Assembly: GCA_947473325.1 (NCBI GenBank)
Contig: CANJEJ010000010.1
Location: 1 to 38,032 of the forward strand
Origin: Alphaproteobacteria bacterium
GTDB taxonomy: Bacteria; Pseudomonadota; Alphaproteobacteria; SHVP01
Direction: 5' to 3'
Length of the DNA stretch: 38,032 bases
The position numbers and the translations under genes were made by a program. Position 1 is the first letter of the stretch; each line of letters starts with the position of its first letter. The notes beneath the pieces are model-generated. The model ran no database searches and was not told where the DNA came from. It saw only the letters and a list, made by a program, of their open reading frames with translations. Positions 16,941-25,391 of this stretch are shown one piece after another.

Positions 16941-17699
16941 TCAGCTGCCGTGGTCGATCGTCAGCGTGACATGGTCGGCAACAAACCGGGCGCGGCCGAA
17001 CTCGACCGGCCGCCCGTTCTCGTCGATGTTGACAGTCTCCGTTTGCAGAACGGGGCGGTTGCGTCCGATGCCGAGCTGTCGCGCGTCCTCGGTGGGTGCA
17101 AGGCGAGCCGTGATGCGCGTCGTCTTGCGCTTGTAGTCATTCAGGCCGCAGGCGGCGAGGGCTGCCGTAATCGACAAGGTGCGGCGGAAGGCATCGGCAA
17201 ATTCGGGGAATCGTGACACGGCGACGTAATGCGTCGAAAGCCCGACGATGCGGTCGTTGGCACGGTTGAGCGTGCGGATTTCCCAGACCAGCGCCCCGGC
17301 GGGAATGGCCAGTGCACGCGCAATATCGGCCTCCGCGTGGCGCTGGTCGGCGGACAGCAGCTCGCGCCCCGGTCTTTTCTGACGGCTTTGCAGGTTGTCG
17401 CTGAAGCGCGTGCGAGGCCCAAGCGCATAGTCGAGCGCAGAGTCGACGACGAACATACCCCGTCCCTGTTCGATACTGACCAGACCGGTTTTGGACAGGG
17501 CATTCATCGCTTGCCGGACCGTGTGACGGTTCACGCGGAACTCTTCGGCCAGGGCCTTTTCCGTCGGCAACTGGTCGCCTGGCTTGTAGTCGCCACGGCG
17601 CACGGCCTGTTCAAGCTGAGCGGCGATCTGACGCCACAGTGTCGTGCCGCTGCCACGGTGGACGAAAGCGGAAGTGCTCTGCTGCCGTGCCTCTGTCAC
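16941..17699 (-). CDS. phnF: GntR-family (HutC-type) regulator PhnF
   Basis: Expected repressor of the divergent C-P lyase operon. 252 residues. An N-terminal GntR winged helix (about 17-88: TLWRQIAAQLEQAVRRGDYKPGDQLPTEKALAEEF then VNRHTVRQAMNAL) is followed by a UTRA effector domain (about 105-250). The start is GTG 17699. The phnF-phnG gap holds three TCTAGA copies that look like its operator. Ligands of PhnF-type UTRA domains are thought to be phosphate or phosphonate-derived sugars; not shown here. Confidence 0.93.
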   Translation of the reverse strand: MTEARQQSTSAFVHRGSGTTLWRQIAAQLEQAVRRGDYKPGDQLPTEKALAEEFRVNRHTVRQAMNALSKTGLVSIEQGRGMFVVDSALDYALGPRTRFSDNLQSRQKRPGRELLSADQRHAEADIARALAIPAGALVWEIRTLNRANDRIVGLSTHYVAVSRFPEFADAFRRTLSITAALAACGLNDYKRKTTRITARLAPTEDARQLGIGRNRPVLQTETVNIDENGRPVEFGRARFVADHVTLTIDHGS

Positions 17700-17710
17700 A
17701 AAACTTTCTC
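17693..17710 (+). promoter_or_regulatory. Weak Pho-box-like repeat before phnG
   Basis: CTGTCAC (17693-17699), four bases, then CTTTCTC (17704-17710), an 11-base period on the + strand and about 90 bases before phnG. The first half fits the PhoB consensus CTGTCAT well, the second poorly (4 of 7). It overlaps the first codon of divergent phnF. Confidence 0.35.
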
Positions 17711-17752
17711 CGAAAGGTGGCTTGCTCTGGCCCTGCCGGTGCTCTAGGTAAT

Positions 17753-17780
17753 ATCTAGATGTCTAGACCAATCTAGACCA
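17753..17780. promoter_or_regulatory. Clustered TCTAGA palindromes, predicted PhnF operator
   Basis: TCTAGA occurs at 17754-17759, 17762-17767 and 17772-17777. The first two are in perfect 8-bp palindromes (ATCTAGAT, GTCTAGAC), and the second and third are followed by CCAA. Another CTAG sits just upstream at 17743-17746. CTAG is rare in GC-rich genomes, so the cluster is notable. It lies 17-44 bases before the phnG start, where a repressor would block transcription. Confidence 0.7.
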
Positions 17781-17796
17781 ATTTGCAAGTCGTCGG

Positions 17797-18285
17797 ATGT
17801 CGCGGTTGAACAAGAGCGCCCCCCAGAATGCCGATGCCCCGGACGTGTCAGAGCGGCGGGTGCGGCTCGCTCTGCTGGCGCGAATCGAAACCGGCGTGCT
17901 TGAGGCTGCACGCGCGGAGATCGCCCCCGACCTGCCCGCCTATCGGATGGTCAAGCAGCCAGAAACCGGTCTCGCCATGGTGCAGGCCCGTGCCGGTGGA
18001 ACTGGGACGGCATTCAATTTCGGTGAGATGTCGCTGACCCGTTGCGTCGTGGCACTCGATGACGGCGTGCTGGGTGTGGGCTACGTCGCGGGCCGAGACC
18101 GGCACAAGGCGGAACTCGTCGCGCTGTTCGATGCGCTCGCGCAAAGCGGCCAATGGCGCGCCCGGCTCGAGCACCTCCTTTTTGCTCCGGCCCGCAGTCA
18201 TCAAGCCACCGCCCAAACGGCGCGCGCGGCCCAGGTGGCAGCCACTCGGGTCGACTTCTTCACGATGGTGCGGGGCGAGGACTGA
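17797..18285 (+). CDS. phnG: C-P lyase core subunit PhnG
   Basis: Part of the PhnG2H2I2J2 core complex; with PhnI, PhnH and PhnL it replaces the adenine of ATP with the phosphonate to give 5-triphosphoribosyl 1-phosphonate. 162 residues. Recognisable stretches are ETGLAMVQARAGGTGTAFNFGEMSLTRCVV and VGYVAGRDRHKAELVALFDAL. It is the first gene of the operon, read away from phnF. phnH starts at the base after its stop. ATG 17797 is the only plausible start. Confidence 0.95.
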   Translation: MSRLNKSAPQNADAPDVSERRVRLALLARIETGVLEAARAEIAPDLPAYRMVKQPETGLAMVQARAGGTGTAFNFGEMSLTRCVVALDDGVLGVGYVAGRDRHKAELVALFDALAQSGQWRARLEHLLFAPARSHQATAQTARAAQVAATRVDFFTMVRGED

Positions 18286-18906
18286 ATGGCGTCAATGGAC
18301 CTTGCCATGTCGCAGGAGCCCCAGCCTGGGTTCACCGAACCGGTGGCGCAAAGCCAGAAAGCATTCCGCGCCGTTCTGGAAGCGCTGTCGCGACCCGGCC
18401 TGCCGGTCGCCTGCGCGCCATTCGCCCCGGCCCCTCATGGGCTGGATCTCTCGGTTGCGGCCATCCTGCTGGCGCTCACCGACCTCGAGACCCCGATATG
18501 GATCGGACCGGGCTTCGACGGCGGTGTGTCAGACTGGCTTCACTTCCATACAGGGGCACCGCTTGTCGCGGATGCGGGCCAGGCCAGTTTTGCCTTGATA
18601 CAGGCGGACGGAGCCTGCCCGCCGCTCGACAGCTTCGCGCTCGGCAGCGACGAAGGGCCGGAAACCGGAGCCATGCTGGTGGTTCAGGGCGGCCGGCTCG
18701 ATACGCAGGCGGCCATGACATGGCGGGGACCCGGCATTCGCGATCGGGTGGAAACTGGTTCCTTCGGTTTGGCTGCGGCCTTCTGGCGCCAGCGCCATGC
18801 GCAGGAGGGACTGTTTCCCCGCGGTCTTGATCTGGTCATCGGCTGCGGCGCGCTCGTTGTTGGATGTCCGCGGTCGACACGGATCAAGCTGTCGGAGAGC
18901 GCCTAA
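18286..18906 (+). CDS. phnH: C-P lyase core subunit PhnH
   Basis: Structural partner of PhnJ and PhnI in the C-P lyase core. 206 residues. Family features: GFTEPVAQSQKAFRAVLEAL near the N-terminus, TWRGPGI in the middle and LFPRGLDLV near the end. ATG 18286 directly abuts the phnG stop and has a GGGCGAGGA ribosome site inside phnG; in-frame ATGs a few codons later are possible. The protein belongs to a PLP-transferase-like fold without PLP. Confidence 0.95.
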   Translation: MASMDLAMSQEPQPGFTEPVAQSQKAFRAVLEALSRPGLPVACAPFAPAPHGLDLSVAAILLALTDLETPIWIGPGFDGGVSDWLHFHTGAPLVADAGQASFALIQADGACPPLDSFALGSDEGPETGAMLVVQGGRLDTQAAMTWRGPGIRDRVETGSFGLAAAFWRQRHAQEGLFPRGLDLVIGCGALVVGCPRSTRIKLSESA

Positions 18907-18907
18907 C

Positions 18908-20014
18908 ATGTATGTGGCGGTTAAGGGCGGCGAGGCCGCCATCGAGAACGCGCATCGCCTGCTGGCGGCCGACCGGCGGGGGGACCCATCCGTCCCGGAG
19001 CTGTCGGTGGCGCAGATCCGCGAGCAAATGAGCGGAGCGGTCGACCGGGTGATGACCGAAGGCTCGCTCTATGACCCGGATCTTGCAGCGCTTGCCTTGA
19101 AGCAGGCGCGCGGCGACCAGGTGGAGGCGATCTTCCTCCTGCGCGCCTATCGCACCACCTTGCCGCGCCTCGCCGTCAGCGCACCGATCGAGACCAGCCG
19201 CATGTCGGTGCATCGCCGCATTTCATCGGCTTTCAAGGATGTGCCGGGTGGCCAGTTGCTGGGCCCAACCTTCGACTATACCCATCGCCTCCTCGATTTC
19301 GCCCTCCTGGCTCAGGCGGGGCCGATGGCATCACCAGCAGTGGCTGGCGAGGCCAGCCGTCGCGACCTGCCGCAGGTCATGGACCTGCTGCAGGCCGAAG
19401 GCCTGATAGCGGTTGAAACGGCGACCAAAAGCGCCGCTCCATTCGACCTGACACGGGAACCCTTGACCTTCCCGGCCGCGCGGGACGCGCGGTTGCAGAA
19501 CCTCGCCCGCGCCGATGAGGGCTTCCTGCTGGCGCTGGGCTACTCGACGCAGCGTGGCTATGGCCGCAACCACCCCTTCGTCGGAGAAATTCGCTCCGGC
19601 ACGGTGAGTGTTGAAATCACGCCACCGGAACTCGGCTTTGCCATCGACATTGCCGACATCCTTGTCACCGAATGCCAGATGGTGAACCAGTTCGCCGGAT
19701 CAAAAACCGAGAAGCCCACATTCACCCGTGGCTATGGGCTGGCATTTGGCATGGCGGAGCGCAAGGCAATGGCGATGGCGCTGGTCGATCGCTCCCTGCG
19801 CGCCGAGGAGCTGGGTGAGGACGTGACCGCCCCGGCGCAGGATATCGAGTTCGTGCTGTCGCATTCCGACAATGTCGAAGCTTCGGGATTCGTCCAGCAT
19901 CTGAAGCTGCCGCACCATGTCGACTTCCAGGCGGAACTGCACCTGGTCCGCCGCATGCGCGCCGAGGTCGGCGCCACGACTGCGGAGCCTGTCATCGCGG
20001 AGGCCGCGCAATGA
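18908..20014 (+). CDS. phnI: C-P lyase core subunit PhnI
   Basis: The nucleosidase subunit of the complex; alone it removes the base from purine nucleosides, with PhnGHL it transfers phosphonate to ribose. 368 residues, the family length. Signature blocks are MYVAVKGGEAAIENAH at the start, SRMSVHRRISSAFKDVPGGQLLGPTFDYTHR in the middle, and TECQMVNQFAGSKTEKPTFTRGYGLAFG. ATG 18908 starts one base after the phnH stop; longer reading upstream would lie inside phnH. Its stop overlaps the phnJ start by four bases (ATGA). Confidence 0.96.
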   Translation: MYVAVKGGEAAIENAHRLLAADRRGDPSVPELSVAQIREQMSGAVDRVMTEGSLYDPDLAALALKQARGDQVEAIFLLRAYRTTLPRLAVSAPIETSRMSVHRRISSAFKDVPGGQLLGPTFDYTHRLLDFALLAQAGPMASPAVAGEASRRDLPQVMDLLQAEGLIAVETATKSAAPFDLTREPLTFPAARDARLQNLARADEGFLLALGYSTQRGYGRNHPFVGEIRSGTVSVEITPPELGFAIDIADILVTECQMVNQFAGSKTEKPTFTRGYGLAFGMAERKAMAMALVDRSLRAEELGEDVTAPAQDIEFVLSHSDNVEASGFVQHLKLPHHVDFQAELHLVRRMRAEVGATTAEPVIAEAAQ

Positions 20015-20892
20015 CCGCTCTTCTCGACGGTTACAATTTTGCGTTCCTCGATGAACAGACAAAGCGGATGATCCGCCGCGCCCTGCTGAAGGCGGTGGCC
20101 ATTCCAGGCTATCAGGTCCCGTTTGGCAGTCGTGAAATGCCGCTGCCCTACGGCTGGGGCACCGGCGGCATTCAGGTGACCGCCGCTGTGATCGGCCTTG
20201 ATGACACCCTCAAGGTAATTGACCAGGGCGCCGACGACACCACCAATGCGGTCTCCATCCGCCGCTTCTTCCAGCGCATGACCGGTGTGCGCACAACAGT
20301 GAAGACGCGCGAAGCCACATTGATCCAGACACGCCACAGGGTGCCGGAAACGCCACTTCGTGAAGGGCAGATCCTGATCTACCAGGTGCCCATACCGGAG
20401 CCGCTGCGCTGGCTCGAGCCGCGCGAGACCGAGACGCGCAAGATGCATGCATTGTCCGAATACGGCGCCATGCATGTTAAGCTGTATGAGGACATCAGCC
20501 GTCATGGCCAGGTCAGTACGGCCTACGACTATCCCGTTCTGGTGAACGGGCGCTACCTGATGCGCAGCTCGCCGATCCCGAAGTTCGACACACCCAAGAT
20601 CCACATGTGCGCCGCGTTGCAGCTCTTCGGCGCCGGTCGCGAGAAGCGAATCTTTGCCGTGCCTCCCTATACCGACGTGCGTCCGCTCGACTTCGAGGAC
20701 CACCCTTTCAGCGTCGAGTCTTGGCCCACCAGCTGCGCACTCTGTGGTTCGGCCGACAGCTTCCTCGATGAAATCGTCCTCGACGATCAAGGCGGGCGAA
20801 TGTTCGTCTGTTCCGACACCGACTACTGCGCCGATCGGCGCGCCGCCGGGCATGCCGGGCCTGCCACCACACCCGCAGAGGTCACGACGTGA
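20011..20892 (+). CDS. phnJ: C-P lyase radical SAM subunit PhnJ
   Basis: Cleaves the carbon-phosphorus bond of ribosyl-1-phosphonate-5-phosphate, releasing the alkane and a cyclic ribose phosphate. 293 residues. The unusual C-terminal cluster motif is complete: Cys242-x2-Cys245-x21-Cys267, plus Cys273. As I recall these match E. coli Cys241, Cys244, Cys266 and Cys272, with Gly33 in AIPGYQVPF matching the glycyl-radical Gly32. The catalytic machinery is therefore intact. ATGA-type overlap with phnI upstream and GTGA overlap with phnK downstream. Confidence 0.97.
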   Translation: MTALLDGYNFAFLDEQTKRMIRRALLKAVAIPGYQVPFGSREMPLPYGWGTGGIQVTAAVIGLDDTLKVIDQGADDTTNAVSIRRFFQRMTGVRTTVKTREATLIQTRHRVPETPLREGQILIYQVPIPEPLRWLEPRETETRKMHALSEYGAMHVKLYEDISRHGQVSTAYDYPVLVNGRYLMRSSPIPKFDTPKIHMCAALQLFGAGREKRIFAVPPYTDVRPLDFEDHPFSVESWPTSCALCGSADSFLDEIVLDDQGGRMFVCSDTDYCADRRAAGHAGPATTPAEVTT

Positions 20893-21671
20893 GCGTGATC
20901 GAAAGGCCGCTGCTGGCTGTGGAGAACCTCAGCAAGGCATTCGGCGCCCGGCCGGCGGTGCGGGATGTCAGCTTCTCATTGTGGCCCGGCGAGGTGCTGG
21001 GAATCGTCGGTGAGTCCGGCTCAGGCAAGTCGACGCTGCTGAATTGCCTCGCCGGACGCATGCAGGTGGACGCCGGGCGCATTGTCTATGACACCGCCGC
21101 CGGAGCGCCCATTGATCTTGTGACGGCGGCCGAATCGGCGCGCCGCCACCTCATGCGGACGGAATGGGGTTTCGTGCAACAGAACCCGCGCGACGGACTG
21201 CGCATGGACTTTTCTGCCGGGGCCAACATCGGCGAGCGCCTGATGGCGATTGGCGACCGCAACTACGCCCAGCTGCGAAGCACAGCCGAATCCTGGCTTT
21301 CCGCCGTCGAAATGCCGCTCCGTCGCATTGATGACTTGCCGCGTACTTTCTCGGGTGGCATGCAGCAGCGCCTGCAGATTGCCCGCAATCTGGTTACCCG
21401 CCCCCGCCTTGTCCTGATGGACGAGCCGACAGGGGGGCTCGACGTCTCCGTTCAGGCGCGCCTCCTCGATCTCATCCGCCGCCTGGTCCAGCAATTTCAG
21501 GTCTCCGCCATCGTGGTCACCCACGACCTGGGGGTCGCGCGGCTGCTGGCTCACCGGCTGATGGTGATGAAGGACGGCATGGTGGTCGAGGAGGGCCTGA
21601 CCGATCAGGTGCTCGATGACCCCCAGCATGAATACACCCAGCTCCTCGTCTCTTCGGTACTCAGCGCATGA
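20889..21671 (+). CDS. phnK: C-P lyase ATPase subunit PhnK
   Basis: ABC-type ATPase that docks on the C-P lyase core through PhnJ; it is not a transporter. 260 residues. Walker [10 protein letters not shown], signature FSGGMQQRLQIARN, Walker B VLMDEPTGGLD and switch His in VVTHDLG are present. It starts at GTG 20889, inside the last codons of phnJ, and overlaps phnL by four bases (ATGA). Confidence 0.95.
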   Translation: MSVIERPLLAVENLSKAFGARPAVRDVSFSLWPGEVLGIVGESGSGKSTLLNCLAGRMQVDAGRIVYDTAAGAPIDLVTAAESARRHLMRTEWGFVQQNPRDGLRMDFSAGANIGERLMAIGDRNYAQLRSTAESWLSAVEMPLRRIDDLPRTFSGGMQQRLQIARNLVTRPRLVLMDEPTGGLDVSVQARLLDLIRRLVQQFQVSAIVVTHDLGVARLLAHRLMVMKDGMVVEEGLTDQVLDDPQHEYTQLLVSSVLSA

Positions 21672-22375
21672 CGAACTCCCTGCCGATGATCGATGTGCGT
21701 GACATCAGCAAGACGTTCCGGCTGCACCTTCGTGGCGGTGCGGAATTGCCGGTGCTGCGGGCGGCGTCCCTTCAGGTGGCAGCAGGCGAATGTGTAACCC
21801 TGCACGGCGCGTCCGGCTCCGGAAAGAGCACGTTGCTGCGCTCGCTCTACGGCACCTATCGGCCCCAACAGGGCCACGTCCGTTTGCGCCATCGCGGCGA
21901 AATGGTCGATCTGGTCACGGCGCTGCCGCGCCAGATACTGGATGTCCGGCGCTACACCCTTGGCTACGTCACCCAGTTCCTGCGCGTCGTGCCGCGGGTC
22001 TCGACGCTCGACATCGTGGCAGAGCCCCTCATGACGCAGGGCAATGACGAGGCTGAAGCGCGCCGGCGTGCGGGAGAGCTGCTGGAGCGGCTCGGCATCG
22101 CCGGAAAGCTCTGGGACCTGCCACCCGCCACCTTCTCGGGCGGAGAGCAGCAGCGGGTCAACATCGCGCGCGTCTTCGCAGCGGAGTACCCGATTCTTCT
22201 GCTGGATGAACCCACGGCCTCGCTCGATGAGGCAAACGCTCAAACTGTCATCGAACTGATCAAGGATGCCCGCAGCCGGGGTACTGCCATCGTGGCAATC
22301 GTCCATGAGCCCGTCACGCGGGCCGCCATCACCACCCGGCTGGTGCCGGTGGCCGAGTTGGGAGAGGCGGCATGA
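21668..22375 (+). CDS. phnL: C-P lyase ATPase subunit PhnL
   Basis: Second ABC ATPase of the pathway, required with PhnGHI for the first transfer step. 235 residues. Walker [10 protein letters not shown], signature FSGGEQQRVNIARVF, Walker B ILLLDEPTASLDE. It overlaps both neighbours by four bases (ATGA). Confidence 0.94.
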   Translation: MTNSLPMIDVRDISKTFRLHLRGGAELPVLRAASLQVAAGECVTLHGASGSGKSTLLRSLYGTYRPQQGHVRLRHRGEMVDLVTALPRQILDVRRYTLGYVTQFLRVVPRVSTLDIVAEPLMTQGNDEAEARRRAGELLERLGIAGKLWDLPPATFSGGEQQRVNIARVFAAEYPILLLDEPTASLDEANAQTVIELIKDARSRGTAIVAIVHEPVTRAAITTRLVPVAELGEAA

Positions 22376-23520
22376 CTGCGGAATGGAATCTCGACCGCGC
22401 CCGTATCGTCACGCGCAGCAGCGTGATTGACGGTGGCAGCCTGTCGGTCCGCGATGGCGTGATTTCGGGCATGGATTCGGGCGCCCTGAACAGTCCGGCC
22501 ACCCTCGACTTCGATGGCGACTACCTGATCCCGGGTCTGGTCGAGTTGCATACCGACAATCTGGAAAAGCATTTCTCTCCCAGGCCGGGCGTGCGCTGGC
22601 CGGCAACCCTGGCAGTGCTCGGCCATGACGCCCAGATTTGCGCGGCGGGGATCACCACGGTGCTGGACGCCATCGCAGTCGGCGATGTGCGTGACGGGCA
22701 GACCCGTCTCGAAATGCTGCGTGACATGGTGGGTGCCATCGACGCCGCCCAGAAGACGGGGATTTTGCGGGCCGATCACTTTTTGCATCTGCGTTGCGAA
22801 GTGTCCTACGGCCCCCTGATCGACCTCGTTGAGCCGATGGCTGGACTTGACTGGCTCAAGCTCGTCTCGGTGATGGACCACACGCCCGGTCAGCGTCAGT
22901 TCGTGAGCGTCGCCAAGTACCGCGAGTACTATCAGGGTAAGTTCGGTCTCAGCGATGCCGACATGGAGACCTTCATCGCCAACCAGATTGCCGCGGCGCA
23001 GGCGCACGGCGCGGCGAACCGTCGCGCGATTGTGGCGCTGTGCCGGGAGCGTCACATTCCGCTGGCAAGCCATGACGACGCGACGGCCGATCACGTTGCC
23101 GAGGCGGCCGGCGACGGCATGGTGGTGGCCGAATTTCCCACGACAGTCGAAGCGGCGGCGATGTCGCGCGCGAACGGCATGAAGATCATGATGGGTGGAC
23201 CCAACCTCGTGCGCGGTTCTTCCCACTCCGGAAATATCTCGGCTCGCTCGCTGGCCGAGCAAGGCCTGCTTGACATCGTGTCGTCCGATTACGTCCCGTC
23301 CAGCATGCTCCATGGTGCTTTCCTGTTGTGCGAGACCGTGCCGGACATCAACTTGCCGGCCGCGATTGCCATGGTGGCGACACACCCGGCGGAGGCTGTC
23401 GGCCTGTCCGACCGCGGGGAGATCGCACCGGGAAAGCGGGCCGATCTGTTGCGGGTTGCCGTGGTCGACGGCGTTCCCGTTGTGCGCAGCGTCTGGCGCA
23501 ACGGTCAAAGGGTCATGTAG
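22372..23520 (+). CDS. phnM: Alpha-D-ribose 1-alkylphosphonate 5-triphosphate diphosphatase PhnM
   Basis: Amidohydrolase-fold enzyme that removes pyrophosphate from the ribosyl phosphonate triphosphate before PhnJ acts. 382 residues. Metal-binding region LVELHTDNLEKHFSPRPGV, then the family marks VSVMDHTPGQRQF, LASHDDATADH (metal ligands) and SSDYVPSSML. Four-base overlap with phnL; the HD-domain gene begins two bases after its stop. Confidence 0.95.
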   Translation: MTAEWNLDRARIVTRSSVIDGGSLSVRDGVISGMDSGALNSPATLDFDGDYLIPGLVELHTDNLEKHFSPRPGVRWPATLAVLGHDAQICAAGITTVLDAIAVGDVRDGQTRLEMLRDMVGAIDAAQKTGILRADHFLHLRCEVSYGPLIDLVEPMAGLDWLKLVSVMDHTPGQRQFVSVAKYREYYQGKFGLSDADMETFIANQIAAAQAHGAANRRAIVALCRERHIPLASHDDATADHVAEAAGDGMVVAEFPTTVEAAAMSRANGMKIMMGGPNLVRGSSHSGNISARSLAEQGLLDIVSSDYVPSSMLHGAFLLCETVPDINLPAAIAMVATHPAEAVGLSDRGEIAPGKRADLLRVAVVDGVPVVRSVWRNGQRVM

Positions 23521-23522
23521 CC

Positions 23523-24068
23523 ATGGATACACTCGATACCTTGTGCGGTCTGCTCAACCAGGCAGGTCGTGAACGCTATGGCATGGAGGCGGTGAGCCAG
23601 CTTGAGCACGCGCTGCAATGCGCCCGGCTGGCGGAACTGGAGGGCCGCGCTCCCGCCCTCATCGCGGCTGCCCTCCTGCATGACATCGGCCATCTTGTGG
23701 GCGCCGGCGATGAAGGGCTGGCCGAGCAAGGTGTCGATGCGCGGCATGAGCAGATCGCCGCTGTGTGGTTGAGGCGCCATTTCGGCCCTACCGTGGTTGA
23801 GCCTGTCCGTCTCCATGTCGATGCCAAGCGCTTCTTGTGCCAGTCCGAGCCCGCTTATTGGGCCAGCCTTTCTGATGCCTCGAAGACCAGCCTTGAGGTA
23901 CAGGGCGGGACATTCAGGGAGGCCGAGGCAGCGACCTTCATCGCCCAGCCCCATGCAGCCGATGCGGTGCTTCTGCGGCGCTGGGATGATCTTGCGAAGG
24001 TGCCCAACCTTGCGACGCCGGATATTTCGCACTACCGGCCGCTACTCGCCAGCCTGCTCCAGCCCTGA
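23523..24068 (+). CDS. PhnZ-like HD-domain diiron oxygenase
   Basis: 181 residues, of the HD-domain family seen in phosphonate operons. Family members of known function (PhnZ, TmpB) are mixed-valence diiron oxygenases that split the C-P bond of alpha-hydroxyphosphonates with O2. All residues I recall from PhnZ are found: Tyr19 and Glu22 (PhnZ Tyr24, Glu27), iron ligands His29, His53, Asp54, His75, His98 and Asp155 (His34, His58, Asp59, His80, His104, Asp161), plus His57 and Lys102 at the substrate site. Spacing is identical up to His75, then one residue shorter. No hydroxylase partner (PhnY/TmpA) is seen in the window. ATG 23523 follows phnM by two bases; the frame extends upstream only within phnM. 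Confidence 0.85.
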   Translation: MDTLDTLCGLLNQAGRERYGMEAVSQLEHALQCARLAELEGRAPALIAAALLHDIGHLVGAGDEGLAEQGVDARHEQIAAVWLRRHFGPTVVEPVRLHVDAKRFLCQSEPAYWASLSDASKTSLEVQGGTFREAEAATFIAQPHAADAVLLRRWDDLAKVPNLATPDISHYRPLLASLLQP

Positions 24069-24074
24069 CGCGCG

Positions 24075-24626
24075 ATGACGGGACGCCTCGTTCTTGTGGT
24101 CGGGCCCAGCGGCGCCGGCAAGGACAGCGTGATGAAGGGCGCGCGCGCCCGGCTGCAAGGGGACGAGTCCGTGGTGTTTCCGCGCCGCATGATCACGCGG
24201 CCCTGTGAGCCGGAGGGCGAGGACCACGATTCGACCGACCCGGCGTCGTTTTCAGTCATGCAGGCCGCTGGCGCCTTCGCCCTGGCCTGGTCGGCCCATG
24301 GCTTGTGCTACGGGATTCCGGCTTCCATTGACCGGGACATTCGCGCGGGCCGAACCGTGGTCGTCAATGTCTCGCGCGGTGTCATTGATCAGGCGCGCCG
24401 GCTCTATCCGGGACTTCTCGTTGTTTGTATTTCAGCCGAGCGCGATTTGCTGCGGCGGCGGTTGCTTGATCGGGGCCGTGAGGAAACCGATGCGGTCGAG
24501 GCCCGGGTGGAAAGGGCGAGTGCGTTCGCGATTCACGGGCCGGACGTGTCGAACATCGACAATGGGGGCCCGCTCGCCAACAGCGTTGAACGATTCCTGA
24601 CGCTCCTTCAGCCGGACAGCGCATAG
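24075..24626 (+). CDS. phnN: Ribose 1,5-bisphosphate phosphokinase PhnN
   Basis: Phosphorylates ribose 1,5-bisphosphate to PRPP with ATP, returning the sugar product of C-P lyase to nucleotide synthesis. 183 residues, guanylate-kinase-like. The P-loop GPSGAGKDS is at residues 10-18, RRMITRP and SWSAHGLCYGIP-like AWSAHGLCYGIP follow, and the lid region RDLLRRRLLDRGRE closes the domain. It begins 6 bases after the HD gene and is the last gene of the operon. Its 3' end overlaps the opposite-strand DUF1045 gene by 19 bases. Confidence 0.94.
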   Translation: MTGRLVLVVGPSGAGKDSVMKGARARLQGDESVVFPRRMITRPCEPEGEDHDSTDPASFSVMQAAGAFALAWSAHGLCYGIPASIDRDIRAGRTVVVNVSRGVIDQARRLYPGLLVVCISAERDLLRRRLLDRGREETDAVEARVERASAFAIHGPDVSNIDNGGPLANSVERFLTLLQPDSA

Positions 24627-25300
24627 CGCTGCTTGATGCGGAATGGCGCACCGGGTGCGGCCTGGGCGAACAACCAAAGTGCGTCGATCAGGACCCCGGT
24701 GCCGGGCCCAATCGTGGCGGCGGCCAGATATCGCTGCAGCAAGTCGGCTTCGTCTTCGTCCCTGACAGGTCCGGTGAGTGTGTAGTGGAGGCGGAACTCT
24801 TCCAGCACATAAGGATAGCCCCAGCGTTGCAGGTTTTCTTCCTGTGCGGGTGTCAGGCCGGCGGCGCGCCGGCGGGCGGTTTCCCCGGGCGGCGCGGGCG
24901 CGCGAAAGGCATCGAACGCCATGACGCAGCCAGCAGCCAGCGCGCGGGCCGCATCGGATCGGTTTTCTGGTACCAGCGCAAAGAAGCTGCCGAGCCTGTC
25001 GAGTTTGAGAAATGGTAGGCAGATAGGTGCATGGCGCCTGGCGTGGTCGGCAACGGCCGTCTCCAGATCATCGACCTGGCACCCGTCAGCCAGCCGGAAC
25101 GGCGGCTTCAACGTGGCATGAAAACCGTAAAGACGGGGCTCCGCCGTCAGCGCCAACAAGCGTTCGGTTGACAGGCCCGGCACCTTGGGCTGTGGGAGGA
25201 GGCTTCCGCGCATGGCATCGCGTCCCAGCCAGGCCTCGGCAAAAGCCGAAAGAGCGGTCCCAGGTGCAGGCGCTGCGTAGATGGCATAGCGCGCGGTCAC
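24608..25300 (-). CDS. DUF1045 phosphonate-operon protein, 2H phosphoesterase-like
   Basis: 230 residues. It belongs to the DUF1045 family, found almost only with C-P lyase genes. Two His-x-Thr motifs typical of 2H phosphoesterases are present: [11 protein letters not shown] (His61, Thr63) and LHYTLTGPV (His172, Thr174). A cyclic phosphodiester such as the ribose 1,2-cyclic phosphate made by PhnJ is a plausible substrate, by inference, since no phnP is seen here. The start is GTG 25300 with GGAGGA six bases upstream; a longer frame to 25327 lacks such a site. It converges on phnN with a 19-base overlap, unlike the usual same-strand arrangement. Confidence 0.88.
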   Translation of the reverse strand: MTARYAIYAAPAPGTALSAFAEAWLGRDAMRGSLLPQPKVPGLSTERLLALTAEPRLYGFHATLKPPFRLADGCQVDDLETAVADHARRHAPICLPFLKLDRLGSFFALVPENRSDAARALAAGCVMAFDAFRAPAPPGETARRRAAGLTPAQEENLQRWGYPYVLEEFRLHYTLTGPVRDEDEADLLQRYLAAATIGPGTGVLIDALWLFAQAAPGAPFRIKQRYALSG

Positions 25301-25391
25301 GATTCGTCCTCCAGACCTTTGCGGCATTCATCCAGCAATGCTGCCGTGGTGGATCGCGGCTTTTTCAGACCTGTCGAGGTTCGCAACAGAA

